Source of the DNA: Torymus aiolomorphi
Taxonomy: Eukaryota; Arthropoda; Insecta; Hymenoptera; Torymidae
DNA length: 64,000 nucleotides
Direction: 5' to 3'
NCBI GenBank assembly: GCA_036365515.1
Contig: CM070877.1
Coordinates: 62,086,475-62,150,474 of the forward strand
A program made the position numbers and the translations under genes. This document shows positions 1 through 10,372 of the stretch, piece after piece. Numbering within the stretch: the stretch's first letter is position 1; each line of letters begins with the position of its first letter. The notes below the pieces were generated by a model. That model had not been told where the DNA came from, ran no database searches, and worked only from the letters and a program-made list of their open reading frames with translations.

Positions 1-441
1 CTTCTAGAAACCAAGGACTTGACTTTCGAAAAAGCTTTACAAACAGTGCTGGCGATGGAATTATCAGAGGAGTCAAATACACTACACCAAGAAGGTACAA
101 TACAATATTTACACTCAAGCAAGAAACATACACGCAAACCACAAAAGAATTAGGCGCGCCGGAAAACCATGAACAATTACGAAAAATCACCTACAAACCA
201 AAATAGATCACAGAATTCGAACGTGCAGTGCTACAGATGTGGTGGAAGTCATAAAGCAGATAGGTGCCAACTATCAGACAAAATAGTTTGCAACTATTGT
301 GGCCAAAGAGGACACATAGAGAAAGTATGTTTCAAAAAGAAAAATACAATCTACGAAGTGGAACAAATGGACGTGCCCAAGGATGTGGATGTACTGGAGA
401 TATTCCAAATGGAAGACTCAAATCTGCGTGACAAGATCTAA
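1..441 (+). pseudogene. gag: gag C-terminal part with two CCHC zinc knuckles (Ty3/gypsy)
   Basis: One reading frame is open from base 1 apart from TAG at 151-153 and TAA at 439-441. The region before the first stop has the helical gag character seen in these elements (LTFEKALQ..MEL). After it come two zinc knuckles, CYRCGGSHKADRC and CNYCGQRGHIEKVC, which in active elements bind the packaged RNA. The same frame continues into the protease beyond the second stop, so gag and protease were probably one polyprotein here. The ATG at 169 is not a natural start; it only follows the first nonsense codon. Confidence 0.85.
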
Positions 442-819
442 AAATCACTGGAGGTCAACGGCATCCCCATCCAGTTTGAAGTGGATAGCGGAGCGGTCGT
501 CACATTGATGTGGGTACAACAAGCAAGAAAATTATTCTCTGGGACAGCACTGCGTCGCACGGATCTACGTTTGGTGTCATTCTATAAGACCGACATTAAA
601 TTGCTAGGATACATAACGGTCAAGGTAAGGTACGAAAGCGAAATCTTCCAGGTAAATATTTACTTAACAGATGTCGAGCGCCCACCGCTGTTGGATCGCG
701 AATGGATACGAAAATTCGTGGAAAAAAGAGGTCCGGGCAGTTTGTTCATTTCGGTATTACAAGTAGAAGAATGCGGTTTTGATAGAAATGCGTACGTTAA
801 GAATTTATTAAATAAATAG
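442..819 (+). pseudogene. retroviral-type aspartic protease domain (Ty3/gypsy pol start)
   Basis: In frame with gag, the product has the catalytic VDSGAVVTLM stretch early (around 478-507) and a PPLLDREWI motif downstream, as expected of a retropepsin that cleaves the gag-pol polyprotein as a dimer. It ends in two adjacent stops (817-822). Coding similarity then resumes one frame over at about 826-953, which leads into reverse transcriptase, so a frameshift lies near 820. No separate start codon is needed because the domain was part of a polyprotein. Confidence 0.85.
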
Positions 820-825
820 TAACGT

Positions 826-955
826 AGTAAATCCTAGTCTAACAAAGATTAATGGCATTACAGCTTCACTAACATTGAAAGATAGCGCGAAACTCGTGTT
901 TTTAAAGCCGAGATCGCTGCCTTTCAAATTAATTCCACTAGTAGACCGAGAACAA
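826..955 (+). pseudogene. N-terminal edge of the Ty3/gypsy reverse transcriptase, cut by mariner
   Basis: This short stretch encodes TLKDSAKLVFLKPRSLPFKL and ends at VDRE, the conserved approach to the reverse transcriptase fingers. The next residues of the same protein resume at 2056 on the far side of the mariner element, where the product reads DSLVKENVFEKV. The join falls inside a single leucine codon that contained the TA target. This shows directly that the mariner landed in an existing gypsy copy. Confidence 0.85.
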
Positions 956-2053
956 CGAGGGTCATTTGACAAGTACCTAGCCTCACCGCCAGATGGTGCC
1001 ACTATCGCACCAGAAATACACTATAGTGCAGTATCTTCCTGTAAACGGTTACAGACGAAATTTCAGCCGGATCGGAGTTGTAGTTTATTTTTGAGAGCGT
1101 GTGAAAGCAAATGTGTCCGTTGATTTTTGAAAAAATGGAGAAAGAACAATATCGGTCGGTGATTCGATTCTTGTTTTTGGAAGGGAAATCGCGCAGTGAA
1201 ATTAAAGAACGCTTGGATGCAGTGTATGGGGATGCTTCTCCTTCGATGGCGACCGTTAAATTTTGGTATAACGAGTTTCAACGTGGTCGTACGTCGGTTT
1301 TTGATGATTCACGCCCAGGTGCTCCGAAAACAGCCACTACAGTTCAGAGCAGTGTTTGGAGCTGTTTAATCGCAATCCAAAAGAGTTTTTGCGTCGTTAC
1401 GTGACCGTCGACGAAACATGGATTCACTACTACACTCCAGAGACCAAGGAGCAGTCAAAACAGTGGACCTTACCCGGTGAACCTGCTCCGAAGAAGGCGA
1501 AGACGGTCCCGTCGGCCGGAAAGGTGATGGCCACTGTTTTCTGGGATTCTCAAGGTGTGATTTTTATTGACTATCTGGAGAAGGGCAAAACGGTCACAGG
1601 ACAGTACTACGCCGAACTATTGAGCCGATTTGACGCCGTGTTAGAAGAAAAACGGCCCCATTTGTCTAAAAAGAAAGTGCTTTTCCACCACGATAATGCA
1701 CCGGCTCACACTTCTGCACTCGCCACGGCTAAATTGGTCGAATTACGCTACGAACTGCTGCCCCATCCACCGTATTCTCCAGATTTGGCTCCGTGCGACT
1801 TTTTTTTGTTTCCGAACCTAAAAAATTCGCTCGCCGGGAAGAGATCCCACTCCAATAACGAAATAATCGCCGCCACGGAGGCCTATTTTGCAAACCAAGA
1901 GAAAACATTTTTTTCAACGGGGTTAAAAAAATTGGAACCCCGCTGGACCAAGTGTATTCAACTAAAAGGAGACTACATTGAAAAATAAATTTTATTTTTT
2001 GTAAAATTTTGGTGTTTTCATTTGTAGGCTAGGTACTTATCAAATGACCCTCG
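956..2053 (+). mobile_element. mariner transposon (DD34D), nested in gypsy RT
   Basis: Inverted terminal repeats of about 28 bp match with one mismatch: 956-983 begins CGAGGGTCATTTGACAAGTA and the reverse complement of 2026-2053 begins CGAGGGTCATTTGATAAGTA. The right end is followed by TA (2054-2055). The left end is preceded by AA (954-955), best explained as a TA duplication with one substitution. The element carries one internally deleted transposase gene and so is non-autonomous. Confidence 0.92.
1135..1988 (+). pseudogene. mariner transposase, internally deleted
   Basis: The natural start is the ATG at 1135 (MEKEQYRSVIRF), not the upstream ATG at 1111. Residues 1-70 hold the first DNA-binding helix-turn-helix region. 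At about 1340-1350 the frame jumps, and roughly 60-70 residues normally found between GAPKTATT and QCLELFNRNP are absent. This removes the second DNA-binding motif and the linker. The catalytic core survives: Asp at 1410-1412 (VDETW), Asp at 1692-1694 (HHDNAPAH) and Asp at 1797-1799 (CDFF), the last two separated by 34 residues, the mariner signature. The deletion changes the frame, so a full-length transposase cannot be made. The C-terminus at 1988 looks native. Confidence 0.92.
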
Positions 2054-2055
2054 TA

Positions 2056-3401
2056 GATAGTTTAGTTAAAGAAAATGTATTCGAAAAAGTAGATACGTTA
2101 GAGTTTGCTACACCGATCGTGCCAATTTTAAAGAAAGATAATAGAATAAGAATATGCAGCGACTATAGCATTACAGTTAACCCGCAACTCACTGTGAGTG
2201 AATACCCGCTACCTAACGTCGAGGAACTTTTCGCGGAAATGGCAGGATGTAGTGTGTTTTCAAAGATTGATTTACGTTTAGCGTATTTACAACTCGAAGT
2301 CGACGAGGAAATTGCGAAAGTACTTACAATTAATACACACCGCGGACTGTTCAAGTGCCGTTGTTTAATGTACGGAGTAGCATCGGCACCAGCTATTTGG
2401 CAACAAACAATGGAAGGATTGTTAAAGGGCATTCCGGGTGTTAAAGTGTTTTTCGATGACATTAAGGTAGCGGCTAAGGATTCACGCGAGTTAGCGAAAA
2501 GACTAGAAGCCGTCATGAAAGAATTACATGATCATAACATAAAAATCAATAAGGATAAATGCCATTACTTTGAAACACAAATTAGCTACTGCGGTTACGT
2601 TATAGATAAAGACGGAATACATAAAGATAAAGTTAAATGTAACGCGATTGCAGATATGCCGCGTCCGAAAAATGAAACGGAAGTGCGAGCGTTTATTGGC
2701 ATGATAAACTATTACAATAGATTTATCAAAAGTGCGAGTCAAATACTGCATCCACTCTGCGCCCTATTACATAAACAATCTAAATTTATTTGGTCGGTAG
2801 ACCAGGAAAAAGCATTCATTGAAGCGAAAGAAGCTTTTATAAGCGAGAAATGCTTAGCTTTTTACGATCCACGATTACCTTTAATACTCGCCACTGATGC
2901 GAGCCCATATGGAGTGGGCGCAGTTCTCTCACACGGATATCCCGATAATTCTGAGCATGCCGTAAAATACGTGTCTCAATCTTTGAATAAGACGCAAGCG
3001 AAATACAGCCAAACCGACGAAGAGGCTTAGGCGATAATCTTTGCGATCAAAAGACTCTATCAATATCTTTACGGTACAAAATTTATTTTGGTCACAGACC
3101 ACCGACCTTTAACACAGATTTTTCTCCAAAAAAAGGTTTACCTATTTACAGCGAGATGCGCATGCAATATTACGCGATTTTCTTATGGGGGTTTAATTAC
3201 GAAATCGAATACAAACGTTCTGAAAATAATGCAAACGCGGATTGTCTTTCGCGACTCCCGATTTCAGAAAGTACGGAAACAATTGATATGGTTGATATGT
3301 TCTATATTCAAATGATTGAGACACTACCTATTACTACTAAAGATATAATCACGGCGGCGAAAAATGATACAGAGCAATCACAAGTATTATCGGTTTTGTA
3401 G
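2056..3401 (+). pseudogene. pol: Ty3/gypsy reverse transcriptase and RNase H, broken
   Basis: The frame is open to 3027 and covers the polymerase palm: KIDLRLAYLQLEV (motif A), YGVASAPAIWQ (motif B) and VFFDDIKVA (motif C, FxDD at about 2449-2460). RNase H follows with ATDASPYGVGAVLSH and QTDEEA. A TAG at 3028-3030 replaces a residue in the EEALAI stretch, and coding continues to VTDHRPL at about 3088. A frameshift near 3140-3156 then moves the RNase H tail into another frame (EIEYKRSENNANADCLSRLP, 3156-3401). The protein would copy element RNA into DNA, but at least two disabling lesions are present. Confidence 0.92.
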
Positions 3402-4420
3402 CCGAACAAGCAGTTAAACGCTAAAGATACATGGGGCCCCACGAGAATTTTCAATCGAACAAAGTGTACTAGTACGTGGTCATAGAATTATAATTTCTAG
3501 AGTTGCGTAATAAGATTTTAAAAGAACTACATATCGGGCATTTTGGTATAGTAAAAATGAAAGCACTGGCTTAAGGACAGTGTTGGTGGCCCAGCATGAC
3601 TCGCGATATTGAAAACTTAGTTAGAAACTGTGCAGCTTGTCAAGAGCATAGAAATGAACCGACCAAGGCAGAAAAACACATCTGGGAGCGGCCAACTATG
3701 TCCTTTGAGCGAGTGCATGTAGATTTTGCAGGACCTTACCTAAATCGAATATTTTTCATTCTCGTCGATGCGTTCTCAAAATGGCCCGAGGTTCACATCG
3801 TAAGCAGCATGCTCACGGAACCAACAATTAATAAATGTAGAGCAATTTTTGCACAATTCGGCATTCCAAAAATTTTAGTCTCTGATAACGGACGAACCTT
3901 TACGTCAGAAAAATTCAAAAATTTTCTAAACGAGCATGGAATTGTACACAAATTGACTGCTCCTTTCTACCCTGCTACCAATAGGCAAGCAGAGCGATTT
4001 GTACAAACGATCAAATTAGCGTTAGTAAAAGTCGTGGATAAATCGAATTTAGAATCAGAGTTGTATAGTATTTTAGCGCAATGTCGAGCAATACCTCATG
4101 CACAAACTGGAGTTTCGACAGCGGAATTGATGTTTAAACGTAAAACACGTACTAAATTAGATTTGATGAAACCCCAGGAAAATGAAAACACCGTAAAAGA
4201 AATACATGATAAAGACAAAACATTCAGAAAAATGGCCGTGGGAGAATGGGTTGCAGCACGTAATTACGTGGGAAAAATCAAATGCTTATCTGGCAAAATA
4301 AATAAACATGACGGGAAGCTCCATTATGAGATATTACTCGATGATGGTAGAACATGGCGAAGGTACATTGATCAATTGAGATCAATCGAAGATAATAATA
4401 AAAAACAAAGGTATCGTTAA
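3402..4420 (+). pseudogene. Ty3/gypsy integrase with HHCC and DDE core, decayed linker
   Basis: From about 3500 the zinc-binding start (LHIGHFG, then CAAC) is visible but interrupted by stops. From 3596 the frame is clean for 274 codons. The catalytic triad is Asp at 3722-3724 (VDFAGPY), Asp at 3884-3886 (SDNGRTF) and Glu at 3992-3994 (QAERFVQ), a D-D35E spacing. The residue before QAE is Arg (NRQAE) where Gly is usual. The C-terminal portion (VAARNYVGKIKCLSGKI) resembles the small barrel domain that binds DNA. The stop at 4418-4420 precedes the remaining pol tail, which lies beyond the Penelope insertion. Confidence 0.92.
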
Positions 4421-4501
4421 AGTACGTTCGCGGTATTTAAGTTTTCTTGGGAGAGGCGGACATCAAACGAACCAATGTTTAGCGAATATTGTTTTTTATT
4501 T

Positions 4502-4547
4502 GCCGACATTTCGGGAGCGTTAGTATACTCCCCTCTTCAGGGCTACA
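4502..4547 (-). ncRNA. hammerhead-like ribozyme motif, left Penelope arm 1
   Basis: On the minus strand the order is CUGAAGA, an extra G, a 5-bp stem GGGAG/CUCCC with a UAUACUAACG loop, then GAAA and UGUC. This matches the hammerhead core (CUGANGA, stem II, GAAA, NUH). The first base of the short stem III differs from the right arm (GAAAU in place of GAAAC), which would weaken the self-complementary ACGU. Stem I is only about 3 bp (GCC/GGC). Confidence 0.6.
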
Positions 4548-4795
4548 AGATATGTAAAAATGGTAAATGTACACAACGTCATGATATTTTTTATATAAGA
4601 AAACAAGTCGGAGAATTCCATAAAATTTTTTACCATAAACAGTTATTCAGTCATTAACATAACATTCGGCTCTGCGACACATAAGTAAGCACGAACTGCA
4701 CCAAACTTTAAGGACAACGTTAAGAAAATTCTAAATTTAAAAAATTTTTTAAATTTAATGAACACAATAGAGACGTAAAAAAGTGCGTTAATACT

Positions 4796-4981
4796 TCTGC
4801 CTTAGCCATGCACGTGTCAGAAACAGGACACAATATAGACTTCGAAAAAGCCCAAATCCTTGATAAAGAATCAACTTTTTAAACGCTCTTTTCGGAAATG
4901 CTTAACATCTACTATCACAGCAATACTCTTAACCGCATAGAAGACACCCAATTTCTAAAAAATCATACAAAGACACTGTAA
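4796..4981 (+). pseudogene. GIY-YIG endonuclease C-terminal tail (Penelope-like)
   Basis: The product reads ALAMHVSETGHNIDF, then ILDKES, then LFSEMLNIYYHSNTLNR, the conserved end of the Penelope endonuclease (helix with H...TGH, then the SEM motif). The same motifs occur in the second copy at 27370-27480. Reverse transcriptase and the catalytic GIY and YIG strands are missing because the copy is 5'-truncated. A TAA after the STF residues breaks the frame, consistent with a small indel before LFSEM. Confidence 0.75.
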
Positions 4982-5663
4982 AATTGATCAGACTGCATTG
5001 CAATTCTTAGCTGTGTACTGTGTGTCGGTGCACTCGCCTTTCCATACTCCCTTTTTCCCAATCTACACGTCCATGAGCCTGCCGAATGATTAGGAGCGCA
5101 CGTGAACATGGAAGTGGCACACACTAGCGAGTTCACCTAGCGAGGACTCTTGCTGTATAGGCTTAGCTCCGCCCACTTCCTCGTCTCATGCTCTCCTTTC
5201 TCCCTCGAATAGCTTCGTGTGCCATTTCTCCCACTTCTCGCTCTCGCCTCCCTCCTCCTAATCCCCAACGGTTTTTCCAAATTGCCTATTGTTTCCCTCG
5301 TTTAACAAGTCACACATGCCTCTCATTGTTAGTTGATTTATCGGAGACAACACCCGTCTTATCTGATATCAACCATGAGAGAATTACTCAAAAGTTGGTT
5401 GTAAGTTACGGTTTGATCGCTATTTCATTCTTAATTAAATACAATAATTTTTTTTTTATAAAATTTTTTTAATTTTCGAATTTTCTTAACGTTGTCCTTA
5501 AAGTTTGGTGCAGTTCGTGCTTACTTATATGTGGCAGAGCCGAATGTTATGTTAATGACTGAATAACTGTTTATGGTAAAAAAATTTTATGGAATTCTCC
5601 GACTTGTTTTCTTATATAAAAAATATCATGACGTTGTGTACATTTACCATTTTTACATATCTT

Positions 5664-5710
5664 GTAGCCCTGAAGAGGGGAGTATACTAACGCTCCCGAA
5701 ACGTCGGCAA
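5664..5710 (+). ncRNA. hammerhead-like ribozyme motif, right Penelope arm 1
   Basis: Plus strand: GCC, CUGAAGA (5670-5676), one unpaired G, stem II GGGAG/CUCCC, GAAAC, then GUC and GGC. Predicted cleavage is after the C of GUC. The stem III strands are AC and GU with no loop. The motif could therefore form mainly as a dimer through the palindrome ACGU, as described for other Penelope hammerheads. Activity is not shown by sequence alone. Confidence 0.68.
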
Positions 5711-5764
5711 ATAAAAAACAATATTCGCTAAACATTGGTTCGTTTGATGTCCGCCTCTCCCAAA

Positions 5765-6109
5765 AAAAGAACAAAGCTCTCGCGACACGAATAAATTTAA
5801 TGACTATTCTGTTCCCTTCGAAGAATAAATTAAAATACATTCAACACAACAGGATTTAAATGATTTCCAAACAACTTCTACCTCAGGAAGTAGCTTTGTA
5901 AGTCTTCAGCCGACGCCTGAAATTCCACCGCGTAAGATTCGCGGCCACGACAGAGGTTTCAGGAGATCGTTATCTAGCGGACTATTAAAGAGATCCGGAG
6001 CACAGTCACACGACACTGAAGGCGAAATAAGTGCGACTCCGACGCGACCTACGCGAGAAAAACATCCGCCGACATACCTTAAAGACTATGTATGGGGAAA
6101 TAAAAAATA
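5765..6109 (+). pseudogene. C-terminal tail of the gypsy pol, resumed after the Penelope insertion
   Basis: About 75-80 codons with basic, Ser/Pro-rich character end in REKHPPTYLKDYV followed by WGNKK and a stop at 6107-6109. A terminus of this kind (basic run, then PPxYLKDYV) is the usual end of a Ty3/gypsy integrase region. Its position after the Penelope arm shows that the insertion separated the integrase core from its tail. Confidence 0.7.
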
Positions 6110-6424
6110 GCGAAAAGAGTATGCGCTTTTGTTCTTTCTTACAAGGGTAAGTGTTAGGTATGAGTAAATCCATAGCGCGAATATGTATGTTGGCGTGTGA
6201 GTTGCGCGCGCAGATATAGATACGTGTGTGTGTGTGTGTGAGAGTATGTGTAAAGCGCGAGAACTGGAAGAGCGATGCTTGAGCGTACTTTCTCTCTTAC
6301 GTTGTATCCGAGCAAGAAAGCGCACGCACGTTTTCAGTGATCTTGTATGCTGATACCAATAAAATAAGACTACCTTATTTTCTGCATTATACCCAAGTCT
6401 ATCATTTACAAGTACCCTTACAAA
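6110..6424 (+). repeat. probable 3' LTR of the gypsy element
   Basis: Non-coding sequence following the pol stop contains a (GT)n run (6219-6241), an AATAAA polyadenylation signal (6358-6363) and a pyrimidine-rich end. The 5' LTR is outside the window, so exact borders cannot be fixed. A TG start near 6159 and a CA end near 6422 are possible. Confidence 0.45.
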
Positions 6425-6430
6425 TCCTAC

Positions 6431-6721
6431 GTGTGCATACACAACATATACAAACCTGGAAAACAAAATGTAAATGCAGATGCTCTATCTAGAAATCCAG
6501 TAGAGATATTTGTGATTACCAGAGCACAAAATAAGCAAATATTGAACAAAAATAATGAACAACCGAGAATTCTTAGTAATGATGATAAAATCAAAGTAAT
6601 GAATGAAGATAGGCAGAAAATTAAGAGGACGTCGGATATCGGCAATAGAAATTTGTTTTACCATAACCTCAAAACACTTCATTTTTGGCTTCTCATTAAA
6701 TATCCTGAATATTTCGACTAA
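6431..6721 (+). pseudogene. gypsy RNase H tail fragment (second element)
   Basis: The product begins IYKPGKQNVNADALSRNPVE and continues VITRAQNKQ, the conserved end of the RNase H domain and the start of the connection region of 17.6/gypsy-type pol. It differs in sequence from the RNase H tail at 3156-3401, so it comes from another element family. Nothing recognisable follows the stop at 6719-6721, and no LTR is visible. Confidence 0.7.
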
Positions 6722-6734
6722 AAAAAAGACTTGT

Positions 6735-7464
6735 CCCCCATTCAATTTTTATTGAATATTAAATTCTCGCATTGTTATTGTAAATCTTTCATGTTATCCA
6801 CAGCCGAATGAGTAACAAATTTAGTTATTTTTCAGGAAACAATATTGTGTTTACTCTTAAACTACTGTACCCACCAACGAGATGCTTTAAACCACCGCAT
6901 TTTCAACTCAATTGTTTTTTTGTAGAGCCCATCTCTTCACTTCTATATCGTGGACAGCTATTTTAAAGGCAATTGCTTCTTGAAATTTATCTAAAGTATA
7001 CTTCGAAACTTGGTATAATTATTCGTGTCCATCACCTCCTGCTTCCACTTGATCTTTCCACCGATACAATTGCTGAATTGAAGTCACTTTTCTGAAATTT
7101 TTTTTAAACATTCTAATGATAAAGGCTTTGTTTTTGCACTCTGCGAAAATGCGACCGCTCGTTTCTTGTAATCGAAATTTATTGGTTCATCTCTATACAA
7201 ACAAGCAGGAACCTCTGCATAATCTTGAGATGTGTCACTTTCATCAATAGCTTGTGCAAAGATATCACTATCATAATCGTTATAATGTAGTTGTATTTCT
7301 TGATCAATTCCAATAGGATTATCAATACTATGTCGTATTATATCTCCTATATAATCATGTAGAAGTTGTTCATCTTCGTTTACTTTTGAACGGTCAATTT
7401 CGATTTTATTTGGATTAAAAGTTAAAGATAATAATGTAACAACAGTTATTGGATTAATAATCAT
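6735..7464 (-). pseudogene. CENP-B/HTH-type DNA transposase relic
   Basis: The minus strand is open from 7464 to 7084 (LLHDYIGDIIRHSIDN..., PINFDYKKRAVAF). After that it is readable only across frame changes and stops: IQQLYRWKDQVEAGG, then YTLDKFQEAIAFKIAVHDIEVKRWAL, then FKASRWWV and FKSKHNIVS..KITKFVTH. The RWA..K pattern followed by FKAS..W...FK..H.IVSRK is the N-terminal CENP-B-like DNA-binding half of a transposase family common in insects; the family link is from memory. The DDE catalytic half is absent. At least four stops make it a pseudogene. Confidence 0.65.
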
Positions 7465-8870
7465 GGTAAAAAATCAAGAAAAAGAAATAAAATTATTGAA
7501 TATAATTTCAACAGTATTACGTTGGTTACAACTTTCGTCTATGTACAAGCAGCATATATTGTAGTGGTTTTCAAATTATTGGTAATTTACTACATTTTTT
7601 GGTAATCTACTATATTTTCAGATTATGTATGAAAAATTGAGAAATATATAAAAACGGAGAAATATGTATAATTCTGCAATTCGGAAAGTAAAAATATTTA
7701 CAGTTGATTTTAAGAATTATTTTTAGACGGCAAGAATAAAAAAAGCATCTATCGAATATTTTTAGTATACACTTGGATAAGCAGAAATCGAAATCAATTA
7801 TAACTCGGTTCCAGCGTCAGCTGCTTACAAATAGTATATCGCAGTCGTATGATGTATGAATTGAAAAATCAATATTAACTAGTGAATAATGATTTTTTTG
7901 AAATGTCATACTTATAACACGAATACTAGTACATTATGCAACAAGAAAGTATAGTTAGAGATTATTCCCGCACGTGCCTATAAAGCAGTAATCACTCAAG
8001 GAAATAATCGACTTTACTCCGTGCTGCATGTACCGTGAACTGTATTCACGACCTAATTGTGTAGCTCCACTTTGTTGTCATGAAAGACCTCCTCACCTTC
8101 CCCCCCGTTGTTATGACCTTAAAATAACCTCTGGGACCTCCTTGATCAAGGCCATAAAGACGTATTTAAACGTAGAAAGTTTCAGTCTCTATGTCAGGTA
8201 AATAAAATATTGGTTCCTATTAAAAAAATCGAAGTTGACCTTGAAATAACCTTCAAATTGGACCCAAGGTCAAAGCAGGAGGCACCACTTGATGACCTTG
8301 TCTAATTATTAAAAACATTTTTTAAATGTGATTCTAACGAGAGAATAGCGTTAATAAATTAAAATTGGGCACTAAATATTTGTATTTGTAAGGGAGGTTT
8401 TTACTCACTATATAGACTCGAAGGAAAAAAATCAGAAACACGTATCGAATATTTTTTGTTTCTCTTTCGAGTCATATAATCATAATAATTATTTATTACT
8501 ATTTTCTATCTAAAACTGATGCGTTTTTAATGCCGAAAATACCTATTTTTATCAATTCCGGGGTAGTTTTAACCCCCTAAACCAGCGAGTTGGCAAAAAT
8601 AAAAAAACACTTGTCGAGTATTTTTTGATACTCTATTCACCAGCAAAGTTTCATGGTAATCGGTGATTCACACCAACCTGCCTCCCCTTGTTAGATATGC
8701 AGATTCAATGAAATTGTTAGTGTAAGAAATTTTTGAAGAAATCGTATTGTTTATATTTTGTATTGCAAAGATGTAACATCATAACAATAGAAGGGTATAA
8801 GAAGAAGGAGTCTATTTTTACTATTCAAGCAATGCTGAAGTGACCCAATACGATACGCTTACAGTGCATT
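7465..8870. other. AT-rich intergenic stretch
   Basis: No coding region is supported. One perfect TGACCTTGA nonamer (8236-8244) and nearby partial copies recall the repeat-rich arms of the element at 18835-21999, so an old fragment of that family may lie around 8080-8310. Confidence 0.5.
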
Positions 8871-8893
8871 ATGAAGATAACGAATCTTTATAA

Positions 8894-9400
8894 CTACCTT
8901 CCAATAAGTCTGAGCTAGTAGAGAAGTTTGACGAATTTGAGTATGCAGCTTTTCCGTCGAGTAACAAACCATTATCAATGAAGATTCTCAATTCAAAGCA
9001 GCCAAGCATGGACAATAAATTACAATTTTCTGATCGCTTTAAAGTTTTAGTGAATACAGACACGCAAAAAGGTGCAGACCCATATGTATTCAACGATACG
9101 GAACAGCCATTTGTTGTATCAACAGGCGGTAAAAATATTAAGTTAATAGCTCCTAGAAATTCAAAAACACCCAGTACAGCTAGAAGTAAATCAAAAGGAA
9201 AATGTTTAAAAACAAAAATGAAAACAAAACCAGTGCTCGGCATTGGGTTCAAAACTGAACCTGGTTTAGACATAACTGGCAGTACATCCAAGCATATCCA
9301 GCAGTCCCAATATGAACTGCAACAGCGAGAGAGGTATCTTAAGGGGGTGCCATACTCAATTTTTACCGACCGAGTCGGTTCCGCGGTTTTCACTTTATAA
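8894..9400 (+). CDS. orphan reading frame, possible exon or gene relic, function unknown
   Basis: After an in-frame stop at 8891-8893 the frame runs open to the stop at 9398-9400. The first ATG is at 8978, giving 140 residues. Composition is that of a real soluble protein: a polar N-terminal part, VLVNTDTQKGADPYVFNDTE in the middle, a Lys-rich segment (ARSKSKGKCLKTKMKTK) and LQQRERYLKGVPYSIF near the end. I recognise no domain and no transposon motif. AG at 8909-8910 could be a splice acceptor, but its pyrimidine tract is weak. It may be a terminal exon, a retrocopy fragment or part of an unrecognised element. It is one of the few ORFs here not made of repeats. Confidence 0.35.
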   Translation, partial: LPSNKSELVEKFDEFEYAAFPSSNKPLSMKILNSKQPSMDNKLQFSDRFKVLVNTDTQKGADPYVFNDTEQPFVVSTGGKNIKLIAPRNSKTPSTARSKSKGKCLKTKMKTKPVLGIGFKTEPGLDITGSTSKHIQQSQYELQQRERYLKGVPYSIFTDRVGSAVFTL

Positions 9401-9742
9401 AAAAATAAATAAACTGAATTATGCAAAACGAAGAATTCATTGCCCTAAGTTCTATCATACTCTACCTTCGTTGTCAAGTTTCAAGTCAAAATATCCATTA
9501 GTTTTTGCGTAAACTTTGACAAAAATTTCGAGGTGGTGTTGAGTGAATGTCGTCCTCTCGTCCAGGAAGCCAGTCATCTTCGAGCAGATGAATGAGGAAG
9601 TGAGGAAATTGATAGAGTAGTCTTGGCAGCGATATCCTTCAACAGCATCAACAGCAGTAGTCAGATGATGCCAGTGAATGAATAGTGACATTAGAGGCCA
9701 AAGTTAAATTATGGCGAGTACCTAATCAGCTTTTAACAGTAT

Positions 9743-10372
9743 AATTGGAATGCATATTTTTAACATGTCTGTTGCATCTGACGGGAGGCTATTATTTTAG
9801 CATCCATATTTAAATAATTTTCCTCTATGCAAATCTGAAATCCGGAATAGTGTGAGTGTGTCTATACGATCTATAGATCTTGAGGCCTGCTATAGCAAGT
9901 ACGTTTACAATATGCATAGCATTTAATATTTACTTTAATAGGGCATGGTTGACTAATAATCTGGGAGCTTGTAAGAATTGTAGAAAGTTCTCTATAATCT
10001 CTAAAAATCAGTTTATTGTAGTACTTAGTTAATAGATAAGTCAGATCATTATTCATTAATTACTATAATAAAATTGACTGTTAGAGGTTATAGTGAACTT
10101 TTCATCATTCCTTTACGCTTCCAGATTTATCACTTAACCACTCCTTGTTAATGTAAATATTAAATGCATATTACAAACATACCTGCTATAGCAGGTCTAT
10201 AGATTTATAGATCATTCGGATACACTCATACTACACCGGATTTCAGATTTTCACAGAGTAAAATTATTTAATTATAGACGCTAATATTTAAAACTTTAAA
10301 AGAAAATTTATACTATTCATAGAATATAAAAGCCACCTGTCAGATTTAGCAGACGTATTTGCAATCCATTGT
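9743..10372. mobile_element. foldback/MITE element, about 630 bp
   Basis: Arms of about 230 bp (9743-9975 and about 10115-10372) are diverged inverted copies. Both contain AATCTGAAATCCGG, CTATAGATC and CCTGCTATAGCA. No ORF lies between the arms and no clear target duplication is visible. The roughly 80% similarity suggests an old copy. Confidence 0.65.

Larger units (their letters stand above)
4447..5764 (+). mobile_element. Penelope-like element 3' fragment with inverted arms
   Basis: Arms of about 300 bp at 4447-4750 and 5460-5764 are inverted copies with few differences. Between them lies the C-terminal end of a Penelope-like GIY-YIG endonuclease and about 480 bp of pyrimidine-rich 3' sequence. 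Gypsy pol coding resumes just after the right arm, so this is an insertion. Inverted terminal copies of the element's own 3' end are typical of Penelope-like elements. No clear target duplication is seen. Each arm holds a hammerhead-like motif. Confidence 0.82.
1..6424 (+). mobile_element. Ty3/gypsy LTR retrotransposon, 5'-incomplete, with two nested insertions
   Basis: The order gag zinc knuckles, aspartic protease, reverse transcriptase, RNase H, integrase is the Ty3/gypsy order. The copy enters the window already inside gag and runs to a probable 3' LTR. It is interrupted by a mariner at 956-2053 and a Penelope-like fragment at about 4447-5764, so only about 4 kb is its own sequence. The style of the gag and protease region (paired CCHC boxes, a PPLLDREW motif after the protease) recalls the mag-like group; that is a family impression from memory. 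Several stops and frameshifts make the copy inactive. The 5' LTR lies outside the window. Confidence 0.9.
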
